From the NCBI RefSeq assembly GCF_015706575.1, contig NW_024037056.1:10119176-10183175 (forward strand): a DNA stretch of 64,000 nucleotides, given 5' to 3'. The notes beneath the pieces are model-generated. The model made no database searches. It was not told the origin of the DNA and saw only the letters and a program-made list of their open reading frames with translations. This DNA comes from Patiria miniata (taxonomy: Eukaryota > Echinodermata > Asteroidea > Valvatida > Asterinidae). A program made the position numbers and the translations under genes. Below, piece after piece: positions 1 to 13,500 of the stretch. How positions within the stretch are numbered: position 1 is the stretch's first letter; each line of letters starts with the position of its first letter.

Positions 1-650
1 CTTGAACAAGATCTTTTATTCATTTATTTATTTATTTTTGCTACTTTGGAACAATGCCATTTAATACCTATATATTCCGCTTAGTGTCAACAAGTGGCCT
101 TTTACACCTTTCGATAAGAAATTCCACTTATACCTACCTGATAAGTTCAACTGATTTTGTTTTTATATTTAATGAGCAAGGCTCTTTAGGTTATTATAAC
201 CGACTTTTACAACTAAGCCTTTGGCCAGGAGGCGTGGTTTCTGTACGGTGGGAGGTGCCAAATGCTCAACATGTCACATGATGAATTATCGTTCATGCAG
301 CACATATTCCAAACCACCCACATGGACACTGCTCACTTACTTGTCGGACGTTGTACAAGCGACGTGCAGTGCGTATGTGTCTGTAGATAATCAACGGTAG
401 GCCTATATCTGCACTGAAAGGTGACTTCGATTATCTAGGTTTGGCTGCTGTAGGTACATACATTTTCACTCGATAGCTTTACATGATAGATGTTAATGTT
501 TCGAGAACGCTACTGATCAACGAGTACAAGTAGTAATCTGGCAATTGTTGCTACCTCCAAACGTTTATGGAAATACGCGAAACTTGAGTTTATTACAGTC
601 CCTTTCATTATAAATACTCGAATTCTTACCAGGTGGCGTATAGCTGTAGT
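1..650. other. Upstream flank, no gene seen
   Basis: AT-rich sequence with no recognisable protein similarity or exon. A short TTTA run lies near 21-40. It may be the 5'-UTR intron or the promoter region of OATP-1, because the first coding exon of that gene is preceded by an intron acceptor at 1135, but I cannot place the first exon. Confidence 0.4.
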
Positions 651-1045
651 GGAGTGTCATGGCCTAGCGGTTAAGAACACCGGACTCATGCTCTGGTGTT
701 TCAGAGGCAACAGTGGCGTGGGTTCGAGCCCGGGCACGGACACTTGTGCCCTTGAGCAAGGCACTTAACCATTATTGCTTCGTCCTTCGGATGGGACGTA
801 AAGCCGTAGGTCCCGTGTGTTGTGAAATGTACGTTAAAGACCCCAGTAACACTTATCGCTAAGAGAAGGGGTTTGCCCTGGTGTTTCTGGCAGTGGCTGC
901 AATATGCGCCGCAGCACCTTGTAACCCTTAAAGGTGCTACATAATGGGTCTATTTCTCATATTGATGGCCTCCATGGAAAGCAGTGCCCTGCACTGATCG
1001 GAGCTACCCTAACTAAAAAAAAAAAGAAGAAAAAAAGAAAAAGAT
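651..1045 (+). mobile_element. tRNA-derived SINE with A-rich tail
   Basis: A Pol III A-box-like motif (TGGCCTAGCGG, 660-670) is followed about 50 bases later by a B-box-like motif (GGTTCGAGCCC, 721-731), the internal promoter spacing of tRNA genes. A tRNA-unrelated body follows and ends in an A-rich tail (about 1014-1045). The body shows no tRNA cloverleaf, so this is a SINE and not a tRNA gene. It sits just upstream of the 5'-UTR exon of OATP-1. Confidence 0.75.
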
Positions 1046-1135
1046 GACTGTTTACAAGGCTTTTCCTACTGACGTCCCGAAAAATGTCCACCTGTTTTCA
1101 TTCTTCGACAAGCATGTGTTCCATTTTTTCTTTCA

Positions 1136-1557
1136 GGTTACAGTATCTCCATAACTGTATCACTCCTTCTGTTGTGCTCTTGCTTCCCTACGCTGCATCT
1201 GTAAAAGATGGGTTGTAGTTTCTTCCATCGCCCACCTGTATTTGGTTTCTGCATCATGCTCTTCGTCGTCTTCCAGACCACGGTGGCACTTTACATCGCA
1301 GGTATCCTGACCACCTTGGAGAAGCAGTACCGCATCACCACCTCCGTTGGAGGCTTAGTCCTCTCCACCAGCGACTTCGCTAGTCTCCTCTCCATCATCG
1401 GGTTGACTTACCTCGGCAATAAGTGGCACAAACCGCGCATGCTGGGCGTGCTGGGGATCATGACGGGCCTTGGGGGAATCCTGAGCGGAATCCCTCACTT
1501 CATGTACCCGGCTTACCGAGAGGATGACGCCGTGCCGATCGGAGGAAACATCACCAG
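1136..1557 (+). CDS. OATP-1 exon 1 (5' UTR 1136-1207, coding 1208-1557)
   Basis: The acceptor TTTCAG ends at 1135, so a non-coding exon must lie further upstream. Coding residues 1-117 hold a short cytosolic N-terminus, TM1 (about 11-33), TM2 (about 48-70) and TM3 (about 78-100). The ATG at 1208 starts MGCSFFHRP, matching MGFFNRP and MCSLFHRP in the two paralogues, which fixes the start. The donor AG|GTAATG leaves two bases of a split codon. Confidence 0.9.
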
Positions 1558-4500
1558 GTAATGTGATTTGCAGCTTAGATGGGAAGGTATACTGATGTTA
1601 TCTATAGAGAAGTGTTAATATGACTGAGAGAACCGGTTGTGAGAAAGGTTCTCGACGTTTCGGGAAGGGGAATCCGTCCTGGCTGGCTAGGCGGTTGAAC
1701 GCATGGTATTACTTTTTCGCTTGGGTGATTATGCTGTTTTGATTAAAAACTTTCTTTAAAGTGTGATACCAGAAACAAATTTTGCTGATGGCTAGTTGGC
1801 GGGTTTGCAATTAAAACTGTTTTGAATGTCCGTCGGTAAGGCCCCCTTTACACAGGGCTGCGACCTATGAGCGACCAAAAATGGCCTGGACGCTCAATGC
1901 ATGTCGCCTAAACCCAGAAAATCCTGTTTCTATGTATTTGCTCCAGCTATCCTTTTGCCTCCCTTGAACCGCCAAAACTGCAATTTTCGGGTATTTTCAT
2001 GTCGAGCTACGAGCGACCTGTGCGTCCGCTGAGCCACTTGCCTGCCTCCCCTGTGCGTCCCATGTGCAACCTACGGCAACCAACGCCGAATGGAGGCACA
2101 GCGGTCGCCACAGACATCGTTCAATGCACGCTCTTGGTCGGCCAAAGGAGGCACAAGGGAGGCAGAAGCATGTCGCCCAGATTGAAGGTAACATTTGCAA
2201 CAGAACGGATCTTTTACGTGGCGGCCATTGGCCGACCATTGTGCATCCATTCTGCAACCACGGCAATCCTCCCGTCTGCCTTATTTGAGCCACGTTTGAG
2301 CAACCAAGCTCCTCGGTGACCTTTGTGCGACTGTTTTGAACATGTTCAAAAATTAACGGCGACCATGGCGTCCATGGCGATGTCTGAACATCCTGTGTAC
2401 CACCTTCGAAAGACCTAGGCAACCATTCGGCCTCCTTCGAGCCTCTAACGGCGACCTGGGCAGTTTTATGGTTGCACAAGGGAGGCCCAAAGGTCGCAGC
2501 CCAGTGTAAATTAAGGGGGTCTAAAAGCTGTCATTGCTTCCCCAGTGTGACTTGGATTCCAATTGTTGCTCAGGTGAACACACACACAGACACAATCAAC
2601 CCCATAAAAATAATTCCTTTCTCCTTTCATCCCAGTTCCAACATTTTTGTCTGCGATGCGGGGAGAGAGGAAGAGAAATGCTCAGCAGAGGATATTGGTG
2701 AATCCGGCTCTAGGATACATGAGATGTGGGCCTTGCTGCTCGGCCAGGCCATCATGGGATTTGCCTACGGGCCCATCTTTCCTATCGCCCTGACTTACAT
2801 CGATGATCAAGTCAAGGGTACCACCACGCCATACTACCTTGGTGAGTAGGTCCAACTGAGAGGACAGACGTTGGATGTTACTTTGACAAGCGCCTCAAAA
2901 GTGGACAACTCAAAATCTCAAATGCTTACTAGTAAAAGTTATGATGCTCCAAAATTGGACAACGCCGTTTACCCATTCCCTGCTAGCAGAAATTTAGATT
3001 TGGGGAGTCACAAGACCCGTTTTTAAAAATGTCAATTTTCTACTAACAGAAAGTTAACTTTTTTTATTTTGACGCCTCAAAAGTGGACAACTAATTTTTT
3101 TTTAATTTCTGTGAATAAATATTCATCAGGTCAACTCGTGCCCAAGTCAAATCGTACTCAAGTCAACTCGTACCCTGGGACGAGTTCACCTTGGCGCACA
3201 CGCGTGTTGACTTGGATTCAAGTTGACTCGGGTACGAGTTAACTCGGCTCCGAGTTGATTTTTTGAAAACGGGTTCTGTAGCTTCTAAAATTTAAACTTC
3301 TCCAAGCAGGAAATGGTAAGACGGGGTCATCATATTTTTTGCTAGTAAGAATTTGAGATGTTTCGTTGTCCACGTTTGCGGCGCCGAGTCTTAAAAGTAA
3401 AATCAAAATTTCTGCTAGCAGAAAATTGAGGGTTTTTTTAAGCTGGTTTAGCATTTTCTTAATACCTTAAATTCTAATAGCAGAAAAATGGGAAAGGTTG
3501 TCCACTTTTGGCGCTCCAAAGCATTTACTTCTTTTTATTCATGCCAAACGAATTAACGATTTTTTATTTATTTATTTATTTATTTCTGGCAATTGAAACC
3601 AAGGATTCCTCAAAAGTGCATGTCCCAGAGACTATAGCTCGCAAGCCTGAAAATAAACATGTAGAGAGAAGACAATGAGAAGAGTTTGAGAGGTGGGAGG
3701 AAAACCCCCAGAAGAATAGTCTGGGGAAAAGCCACGGAATCAGGTAGGGACTGAAACCTAATCCACACGATGGGCGTCACGAAAATGAGACGCCCAAAAT
3801 GCCGATGCACGTAGCAATATGTAGGAAGACCTATGGTCACCTAACACATCCACCGAGATATCTCCAAATAATTCCCGTGATTCCGGGAACACAATGATAA
3901 ACACAAAGTGTTTCCCTACGCCGCATATACCTTGCTTTAATGGGAAACCTTGCCAATTGTACACTATTTAGAGACAGCTTCTGAATCAATTCTTGTTTAG
4001 CTGTCAATTCACTCCTGTATTATGTTTACGATATAATTATGTAGAGTTTTAACTCTAAAAGCCTTCTCTTTCTTTGCAATACCACCGCCACACGTCGTTT
4101 AGTGCGGATATTTCTTGCCAACGTTCGGCACCAATTCGTGCACAATTCTGACCAACCGTTTAGCGCTGTATACAATTTCATGCGGGATGGAGTGAGACAT
4201 TAAAGCCGTTCTCAGGTCGACCCATGATTTGCTTGCGCCACGCCGGAACCGTCGGCACCAAGCAGAAAAGTCATGCTCAGGTCACAAAACTGAGAAATCG
4301 TGTGATGGTCGCGGTACACGTCGCAGAAGTTGAAATTTTTCTACTTTTGCGACTGTTGATTTTTTTTGTGAGCGCTTACTGATGTCGATCGTCTTAATAT
4401 TGTCGCAGTTACACTCAGGTCGCAAAAAAATCGGCGACTGAGTTGTTCCCGACGGTCATAGCTCAGGCGCAGCTTGATCCTGAAAAGTCAGTTATTGACT

Positions 4501-7500
4501 GATCTGTGTTATTTTTTTTCAGTAGGTGATAGCAATCTTGCACCATCATTGTCTTTAAAAATGACGTAATTCATTTCAACAACCACCTACCCCATATGGC
4601 ACAATGATCACAAATCCACCCCTTTTATGCGGGCACTTCAATCCAACAACAAGTGTAAAAAAAAAAATATTCAATTTGTTTGATCACATTCTTGATAACG
4701 ATCGCTGTTTTATGTTCCCGATTGTTGCGTCTGTGTTTGTTTTGGGGCTTGTGAGCATTCAATGATTCCCTCGAAAGATAGTTTCCCCTCAAAAAGGAAT
4801 TCTTGACATGACCAACGGAGCCGTTTGACCAGAAATCACCCCCTTGGGGCCAACAGTGACGATCGAAATTGTTACTTTTTTATTACCTTACTGATATCAT
4901 TGTTCTGCATTGTCTGTTCGTATTGTATCGCGTGCTTTTGACTTTTGCCCGAACCAGTTTTGAAAATTGTGTTTTCAAGTGACATTTTAAGGGGGAAACG
5001 AGTTTCGTTCCTCAACAACTGATACCCTCAACGAAAAAAATTAAGTACGGAAGAACTTGTTACAATTTCAAATAATCCATCTATGCATATGTCAGTATGC
5101 ATAATTATTATACTATTGTGCAATGATATCTTTATTACCTTTATTTACTGATAGCTTTGTTGTTCTTTACTGTCTGCTTGTATTGTACAGGTACTTTTGA
5201 ACTTTTGCCCGAACCAGTTTTGAACAGTTTTGGTTTTAAGTGACTTGTTAAAGGGCAAAACGAGGTTCGTTCTTCAACAACAGATACCCTCAACGAAAGA
5301 ACTATAAATACGAAAGAACTTGTTACAAATAATTCAAATACACCATACATGCATTTGTCAGTACTGGTGCAGGCAGAGCAAAATTAAAGAAACGCGAGGC
5401 CAAAAATAATAATAAACATTCAGGGAAAAAAACAATATTGGCCAAAGATAAAGCACCGGACAAATCAAACTATATTATCATCATAACCATCACCATTGGG
5501 CGGACGCAGCCGAGATGGATGCAACCAAACTCTTCCAGACTCTCTTGTCCGCCATGGCCGTGGTGATGTCATCAATGTGCTGGCTCACATCGTTGCACAC
5601 AGTGTCAACGTAGTTGAGGGGTCTGCTCCATCTGTTGGGGCAAGGCAATCTCCAGCAGATGAGGTCGGAGACAACTTGCTCCTTGGCTATATAGCAGTGG
5701 CCATTGTGGGCTATGCGTTGTGCTACTGTAGTTGAGATGCTGCCGTATATTTCCGCCTTTGTCTTATGTTCTTCCCTCCAGGAAATATTTTGCGCTCTCA
5801 TGAGGAGGCGAGTGTAGGTGCAATCTAGTATCTGTTATACCACTTGACAGTTACTCTCTTAGTATTACCAGTTAATTCCATATTGATAATTCATAGATAG
5901 AATTTAAGGAACAAGAAAGTAAAGCGCTTTCTCAAAAACACTTTGACAGCATTCAGGACAAACCTTCAAACTTTCTTCTGGAAGACAATATTCATGTACC
6001 ATATACGTGCGCCGAACATTACAAACAGATCCACGCTTTATATACTTTTTGGAAATTTTGGAACGACACGCTATCCCCCACCCCCACCACCCCATAGCGG
6101 AGGAGTTATACTTTTCTTCGGGTGATCTTGCATGTTCTGCGCAACAAACATCCTTCGTGACTGTGAAACAACATCCTGTTGAGCTCTCACTCACTTCACT
6201 AGACTTTTGCGTACCACATGTAAAATACTTCTGTGATGTACTTTTCCTTTGTCAGCTCTTCTCCTGACAGGTGGCTCAACTGCCACCTTGGTTGGCTACG
6301 GTCAAGCCTTCTTATTCCTCCCCCTGAACGTCAACTGGCCGGCCGAACCAGACTACACCAAGGAGTGGATCGGAGCCTGGTGGATGGGCTTCATCCTGGA
6401 CGGCATCATCATCATGTTGGTCTCCATCCCATTCTTCTTCTTCCCGAAGGAGATGGATGTTGAGATTGACGAGAAGGATATACCGAAGGAGAAGCTTGCT
6501 GTGATGAGGAGGAAGGGCCAAGATGAGAAGCTTGGCGTGAAAGGTGAGTCGAACATTGGAATAGAAAGAAGAATGCTTGCGCCTCCAATATGATTCACGA
6601 TTAGTTTCCAGAGTTAGTGCTGAGACTTATTCTAGTTAATTGTTCATCCCAGTGATGGAGGACTCGAGTTGGGACTCGAACTCGTGTCCGAACTAGAGTC
6701 CATTTTGGGTTTGGACTCGTGACTCGGTTCAGATTCGTGGCCTTTTGGACTCGGCTTGGGTCGGACTCGTTTTGTGGCTGACTCGGACTACCTGTCGGAC
6801 TCAAATCGAGTCCATTAAAAAAAAATGAATAAAACAAACTGAATTGGTTTTAAAAACGGTCCCGCGTCTGATGTCTGATCATTTTTAACTACCTGTGAAA
6901 ATTTCATTGAGATATATTTTCTATCGCAAGAGACTGTATTCTCAGTGTTCTTGTGCACGCACGTGTTCTGCTATAAAAACCATTTCGCGACTGGACTCGG
7001 ACTTGGCTCGGACTTGCCAATTTGGACCCGGACTTGAGCCAGACCCGGGCAAAAATAGACTCGGGTTTGGACTGCACTCGAGCCTTCGTGGACTCGGATC
7101 GGATCGGACTCGACTACATCACTGGTTCATCCTTATTATATATTAAGTACCGGTACCTCATGTCTTTATATTGATTAGATAAAACCATACTTTGATTGAT
7201 TTTCAATAATTTTTTTATGACAATGCATTGAGGTAGTATTTCTGTACCTGTAAGGTAGAGACGGTCCAAAAGTGGTTGCACAGAGGCATCGATGTCAGTA
7301 TCAGCTGTACCAGATTGTGACTATCTTCTTTCGAGAAACGATGTCAACAACATGTTTTAAAAATGATGACACGTCAGCAAATTTTAATTAACGGCCTACC
7401 AGCGACCTAGATCAAACTGATTATGTGTTTTTGATCGTCAGATTTTCTTCAAGTCTCCAAGCGAGTTGGTACCAACTTTATCTTCATGATCATTCTGGTG

Positions 7501-10500
7501 GGCAACATCTTCGACTTGGCAGTGGCTGCCTCCTTCGGGTTCTTCATGGCGAAGTTCCTGGAGGTCCAGTACAACATCCCAGCCGCCAATTCCTCCTTAT
7601 TCGTCGGTAAGTTGTTTTTTTTTTCTTTGTCATTTCCAAAGTTCCAACCTTTAGTACAAGGTGTGCAACATCAACGGAAAGGAATCTCGACGTGGTTTCT
7701 TGGATATCTTTAGTCTATGTTTAGACAAACAGTAAGCATCCTAAACGTTCTGAGTCTCGGAATCTGACTTGCTTGGCGCAACGTGTGTGCCTCTTGTTTT
7801 ACAAACTTACTTTCGTCAACCATTTCACAAAGTAATTGGTACGCATCGGCTTTTGGACTGTTTGGGCGGCATGCCTATGTTACTTTGGTGTCTTGAGGCA
7901 CAAGTTGTATGAGGCACCTTTTTATCCTCTGCTGTTTCATATGCTTAGTGGGGATGAGGTCCATCCCCTGTTCGTCGTCCTCTCTTAAATGCCCAATAAG
8001 TTCCTCCGTGCCAAATTTATGTTTTAATCAGACCAATCTTTTTTTCGCCTTATAAAAGGCTCCACCAGTTGCTTGTCGTCTGCTCTTTAAACAAAGTGTC
8101 CTCCAACTTGTGTTGTCTTTTTTCCATTTCGCTCCTTCTTCGTTCCCCTTAATAGGAATTATCATCATGCCTGGCGCTCTACTTGGCAACATCGGTGGCG
8201 GATTAATTGTCAAGAAGCTGAAGCTGACCTCCAAGGGATGCGGGCAGTTCGTTGTGGTTTTTAACATCATTGTCATGGCTTGCATTCCAGGCGTTTACTT
8301 CCTATCGTGTCCGGTACCTAGCTACTCCGGCTTCGCTGACGGCAAGATCAGGTGAGGGCGTGCTTCCATAGATCCTAACTTCCTGCCAATCGATCAAATA
8401 GTGCGCACCGACCACATAGCTCAGTAAACTCAGGTGGGCGGGGCTTATGCCCAATCCGGAAGGGTCCATACAAACATTTGAAGAGTCGACGTTTTCCTGC
8501 AGACAACGTACATCCATCTGTTACAACTAGGCCTTTGAGCTTGATAGGCTGATTGTCATCCCAACAGCACCAACCTTACAGTGAATTAAATTATCCTGAT
8601 GTAACCGGGGAGAGCGAAATAATGTTAAACATAATAGGTCACTCTCCGCACTACCGCGCGGTTCCACCAGAGAAATACAATTTGGGTGGAGTGAAATTGT
8701 CTGGTTGTCTCTGTATTTCAAAACGTTTTATTTATCGCAAAATTGAACAGATTCCAAAAATATGAGGCAATGACTATGTACAAATTATATCGGGTATTTA
8801 TGAAATTATTTATAAAAGAATGATAGTATATTTAAGAACGATTTTATAAAAGAACGATGCTATGAAAGAATTTAAATGAACGACAGTAAAAAGTGTAAAT
8901 GAACGACAGCCTAAAGAGAATATGCAGTGATGCACTGTCTATCTAAACATCTGAAATAAAGGATGATTAAAAATCATCAATGATATGAAATAATATTTCT
9001 GAAGATTGGCCAAGATTAAAAAAAAGAAGCTTTGTTCTGAAGGCAATGGCATGTATGAGAAAATACACAAGTATTCTTAAAAACAGTGGATTCCCAGAGC
9101 TTCTCAAAAATATAAAAAGATTGGAAATGCATTTGAATATTATTACGATGAAATAAATAAACTTTGCCATTATTGAACCGGCCTCAAATTGTAATTATCA
9201 ATCGGATTACAACATCGGTTTGTCATTTTGCAGCACAACTAACCCATGTAACGAAGACTGCACTTGCTCTGATGGGCGATACGAACCAGTCTGTGGCTAT
9301 GATGGACTTGTATACGCCACGCCGTGTTTTGCTGGCTGCACCGGGCAACAGGAGAATCAGACGAGTGACCCTAATACCAACATCACGGTAGGTATAGATA
9401 CCAACTTGAACCTGCGCCATCAAGTATCAGTTTTCAATTGATTGATATTTATGATGTTGCGATAATAACCGTTTGACGTCACTACAACGCGGTGTAGACA
9501 GGAACGCTCTGGAGGATGTTGTAGTACTCGTACTCGCTACTCGTACTCGATTACATTTTTTAAAGTACTCGTGCTCGTACTCGAATGTCAAAGTACTCGT
9601 ACTCGAAATGACGGTACTCGTACTCGGGCAGCAAAGTACTCGTACTCAACTTGTCAAAATTGTACTTTTTCATCAAAGTATTCGAACTCGAATAGTAGTA
9701 CTCGAAAAATGGTGAGTGGGTCTGTATATCGGTCTGACTGGGCCTGGGTCAATTACGCACAGTGAACCATTTTGCCGTATGGCCGTATTCGGAAATAGAA
9801 GTACTCGTACTCGGAAATACAAGTACTCGCACTCGGAGACCTGTACTTGTACTAGGAAGTACAAGTACTCGTACTCGGTACTCGTTAACCTTAGTACTCG
9901 GCAGTACTCAGTAGGCCTACTCGGAAAAAAGTACTCGACTACAACACTTGAAAGAATACAATAATGGAAAACCAGTTAAACATGGTAGGAAATAACCTTT
10001 GCCACACTATATGCCAGGAGAGTGTCATTGTCCCTATGCGTACCTGTTGCACCATCTATTAACCAACTATTGGTTTATTGGTCACGAACACATTGACAAG
10101 TGTGAACTTGATTCAATCCGAGCAGTTGCTGGGCTCCATCTTTGAAAACGCTGACAGAAACTTAGAAAAGAGTGTATAGTTGTGTCCGTATCCAGTCATG
10201 CACCTAAATAGAGGTTTGCACAGGCTGTGTCGAGTAGTTCCTGACGTCATGGCATTTCGACCAACCAAATAAGCCAATAGGTCATGAATATGCATGAAAT
10301 GGGTGATCACCATAATTGTTCTTCCAAAAACAGGTGTACACTGGTTGTGCATGCAGTGCAGCCAATGCCACGGATGACTTTTCCAGACAGGCAATGGAGG
10401 GCAAGTGTCTGGAACCTTGCAACATGATCTACTTTGCTTGCATCTTCCTCTTCTGCATCGTCTTCTTTGGGACAGTGAACAAGAATCCATTAGTCATCAT

Positions 10501-13500
10501 GACCTTGAGGTAATGTTGTTCCCTCTCTCCCCAAAACAGCTAAAATATCAGGCATGCACAACAGCGCCCTCAACGGTGGCGATTGTTAGGTGTCAGTGTT
10601 GAACATGCAAAAACTGTCAACCGGACGGATTTGTCTTACGATGTTGAATTAAGAGAATCTAAAGCAAGCTTTCCTTAATATTCATTCCTTGTTGCTTTTC
10701 TCCTCGATTTGTCCTTGATTATTTTTACAACATGCCAGCCACCTGTACGGACGAGCTAAAACTTGAGATAACATCCGTTGTGAACTCCCACGAATTCACG
10801 CTAACGCTGACGAGCGCCCTCTATTCCTATCCATACTTGTGAGGTCAAAAACCGCGGGAGCGTTGACCGGTTTCCCTTCATGAGAGACTGTCACTACTCT
10901 TATTTGATCTGCTGAATATGTTAGTTTTTCTTTTACTTTGCAGGTGTGTTGAAAACGATAAGACGTACGCCCTCGGAGTGCAGTCATTTTTTGGACGAGC
11001 TTTGGGTGATTAATACTACTATTTTCTTTTTTTCTTTTTTATTGAAGCTCATTATTTAGTGAAACACGTAACTGAAGTGACTTGATGTCAATATTATAAA
11101 ATGTGTTTTATACAGATTTGCCAAAAACTTTTATGTTGAATTCTGCTCACTTTAAGCCATTCAAGAAACAGTAGAGAATTTCAATCTGAAAAAAAAAGAG
11201 CCGCCGTTCCACATGCGCGTTTGGTACCACGTAGCCACGTAGTATCACTCCCTTAAGCCGGCATCAGGTCGACTTTGCGACTACAAAGATCAGTCGGCGA
11301 CTGACTTTTCAAGATCAAGCTGTGCCTGAGCTACAACCATCGGGAACAAATTAGTCACCGATTCTGTGCGACCCGAGTGTAACTGCGACGATACTAAGAC
11401 GATCGGCATCACTTTGCGCTAAAAAAAACCCTCAACAGTCGCAAGAGCAGAACAAATTAATGTCAACTTCTGCGACGTGTTCCGCGTCAATCACACGATT
11501 TGTCAGTTTTGTGACTGACCTGATCACGGTTCCGTCGTGTGACATAAGCAAATCGTGGGTCTACCTGAGGCTAACTTTAGGCTTCCAGCTTGCAAACAGG
11601 CGTAAAACACGCGACGGCAAAATAAAACGAACTAAAAATGCACGTATTCAAAAAAGCACCGTTAGTGTACTACAGAAATTTCAATGGCGCAAAATGTTGT
11701 TGTTTTACGTTCGTACAGCAGAAAATTGGAAAGATATTATTATATTCGAATAGGTCTTACCTTTCTTAACACCTTGTTCCAGGTTTTCTACCGGCTCCGC
11801 TGTACTTCGGGGCGGCGATTGAAGGCGCTTGTATCCTGGACCGAATCGAGTGCGGCGTGGCAGGCGACTGTCTCATCTACGACGCTGCGCTCTTCCGACT
11901 TACCTTCCTTGGAATCTTCTTCGGTCTGAAGGTGAGGAGCAAAAAGATGGTGTTGTATTGGTATTCGTGAGGGATCACAAGTCATCCCAAGTCCATCACA
12001 TGTCATTACAAGTCCATCACAAGTCCATCACAAGTCAATCACAAGTCATCACAAGACCATCGCAAGTCAATCACAAGTCATCACAAGTCAATAACAAGTT
12101 ACCCAGGCCCAAATCGGCTCATTCAAAAGTTATTCAAATGACCAGTGACCATTCCTTTGTCAGTGCTCATTCCCTGTTACTTACAACCATGGAGCTATTA
12201 AAAAGTGCCCCTTGATCTTGATTTGTGCTCACCGTTTTTGTTTAATAGCCCCATGTTATAACTCGCAGCTGAATTTATTTGCCATTTATCTGTGATCAGA
12301 CGTGTGATGTGTTGTGGCCATCGCACATATTTCAACCACAACATCGAAAGGTAAAGCATGTCATTCGTCATTTGTGCATTTTTTTTATTGTTTGAAGTAA
12401 CACAAGTGCTCAAAATCCAAAGAAGGGTGCTTAACAACTAATCTGAGAAGATTTTGCTCAGTGAATGCTGTACATTCCGAAAAAAAACCACAATATTCTC
12501 GGATCTTGATTTCCATTTAAAAGTTGCACAGTCATCAGCTACGCGATGTCACGCACTAAACCGACGAATTATGGCAACCGCGCGCGCTGTGCGTCGTGTC
12601 AACGTTTGCGCGTACCCACTCACGGCGTCGCCGAGTTAACCTTTCGCCGTTTGCGAGTAAGCCACGCCCCTTAGACAACCCTATGGAGTTTTTGTACACT
12701 AAATTTTCTTTGTCTCAGATTTTGCGCGTTCTGCGTCCATTTGTATATCATGTAATTGGACAATATTACACAAGCTGCATTGATACGATTCTAACGCGAT
12801 TCTACTGCGATCGGTCAATTGACGCGCTAAGGTGAACGACGCCATGTTCTGGGACAAAATGTGCGTGGATAGATATACGCCTGTCCCACAACATGGCGTC
12901 GCGCGCCTTCGCGCGTCGATTATCGAACGCGTCTGCAAGCGGTCTATTCCCAACGAACTACTAACGGATATGTCCAAAATGCGTCTTTAGACGCATACGC
13001 ATCTTTGGAAATGACCTTCTTTTATTGTTTTCTTCAAACTGACAGCAAGCCAGAAAGAGTAATTTCACAGGGAGTTTAGTGCCAATACTATCTTTAACTC
13101 CAGTATGCTTTTTTAACAATAATTTCGCCAGTTACTTTTGATAGCTGCAAATGATATACTCTACCTTTAAACAAAGATATATTTCATTCGAATGTGCACG
13201 AAATCGTACCGTCTTCGTAGAGCTTTTGACTGCAATATAACTCAAGTGCCCATCATTATTCTCTCTTTCACCGGTGAGGGGGTACTAGTGCACGGGGTCC
13301 ATATTGATTCCAACGTGCGTAGGACATTTTTTAACTTGACAGGAGATGTGGAACCGCTAACAAAGGGTTAGATAGGCTCAGTGGGAAATCCAGAGGTCGC
13401 AGGTTCAAACCTCCCTCCACTGAATTTCTTTGTTCAACTTTATATTTGATGACTAAAGAACAGTTTAATTATGCTTCCCTTCCCCGTGTCTTTGTAGGTT

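Larger units (their letters stand above)
2842..6255. other. OATP-1 intron 2 (3.4 kb)
   Basis: The longest OATP-1 intron. It holds a foldback element (2885-3520), a SINE relic (3562-3775), a TIR element copy (4200-4508), a tandem duplication (4878-5364) and a LINE 3' coding remnant (5490-5801). No conserved exon was seen between them. Confidence 0.7.
11932..13497. other. OATP-1 intron 9
   Basis: Holds a CACAAGTC minisatellite (11973-12105), a GC-rich repeat with a hairpin (12590-12960) and a short tRNA-like fragment (13360-13430). The rest is unremarkable. Confidence 0.6.

Noticed and set aside
1997..2479. 160-aa minus-strand open frame in OATP-1 intron 1
   Set aside because: It lies inside a TIR element with inverted motifs, overlaps open frames on the other strand and resembles no protein.
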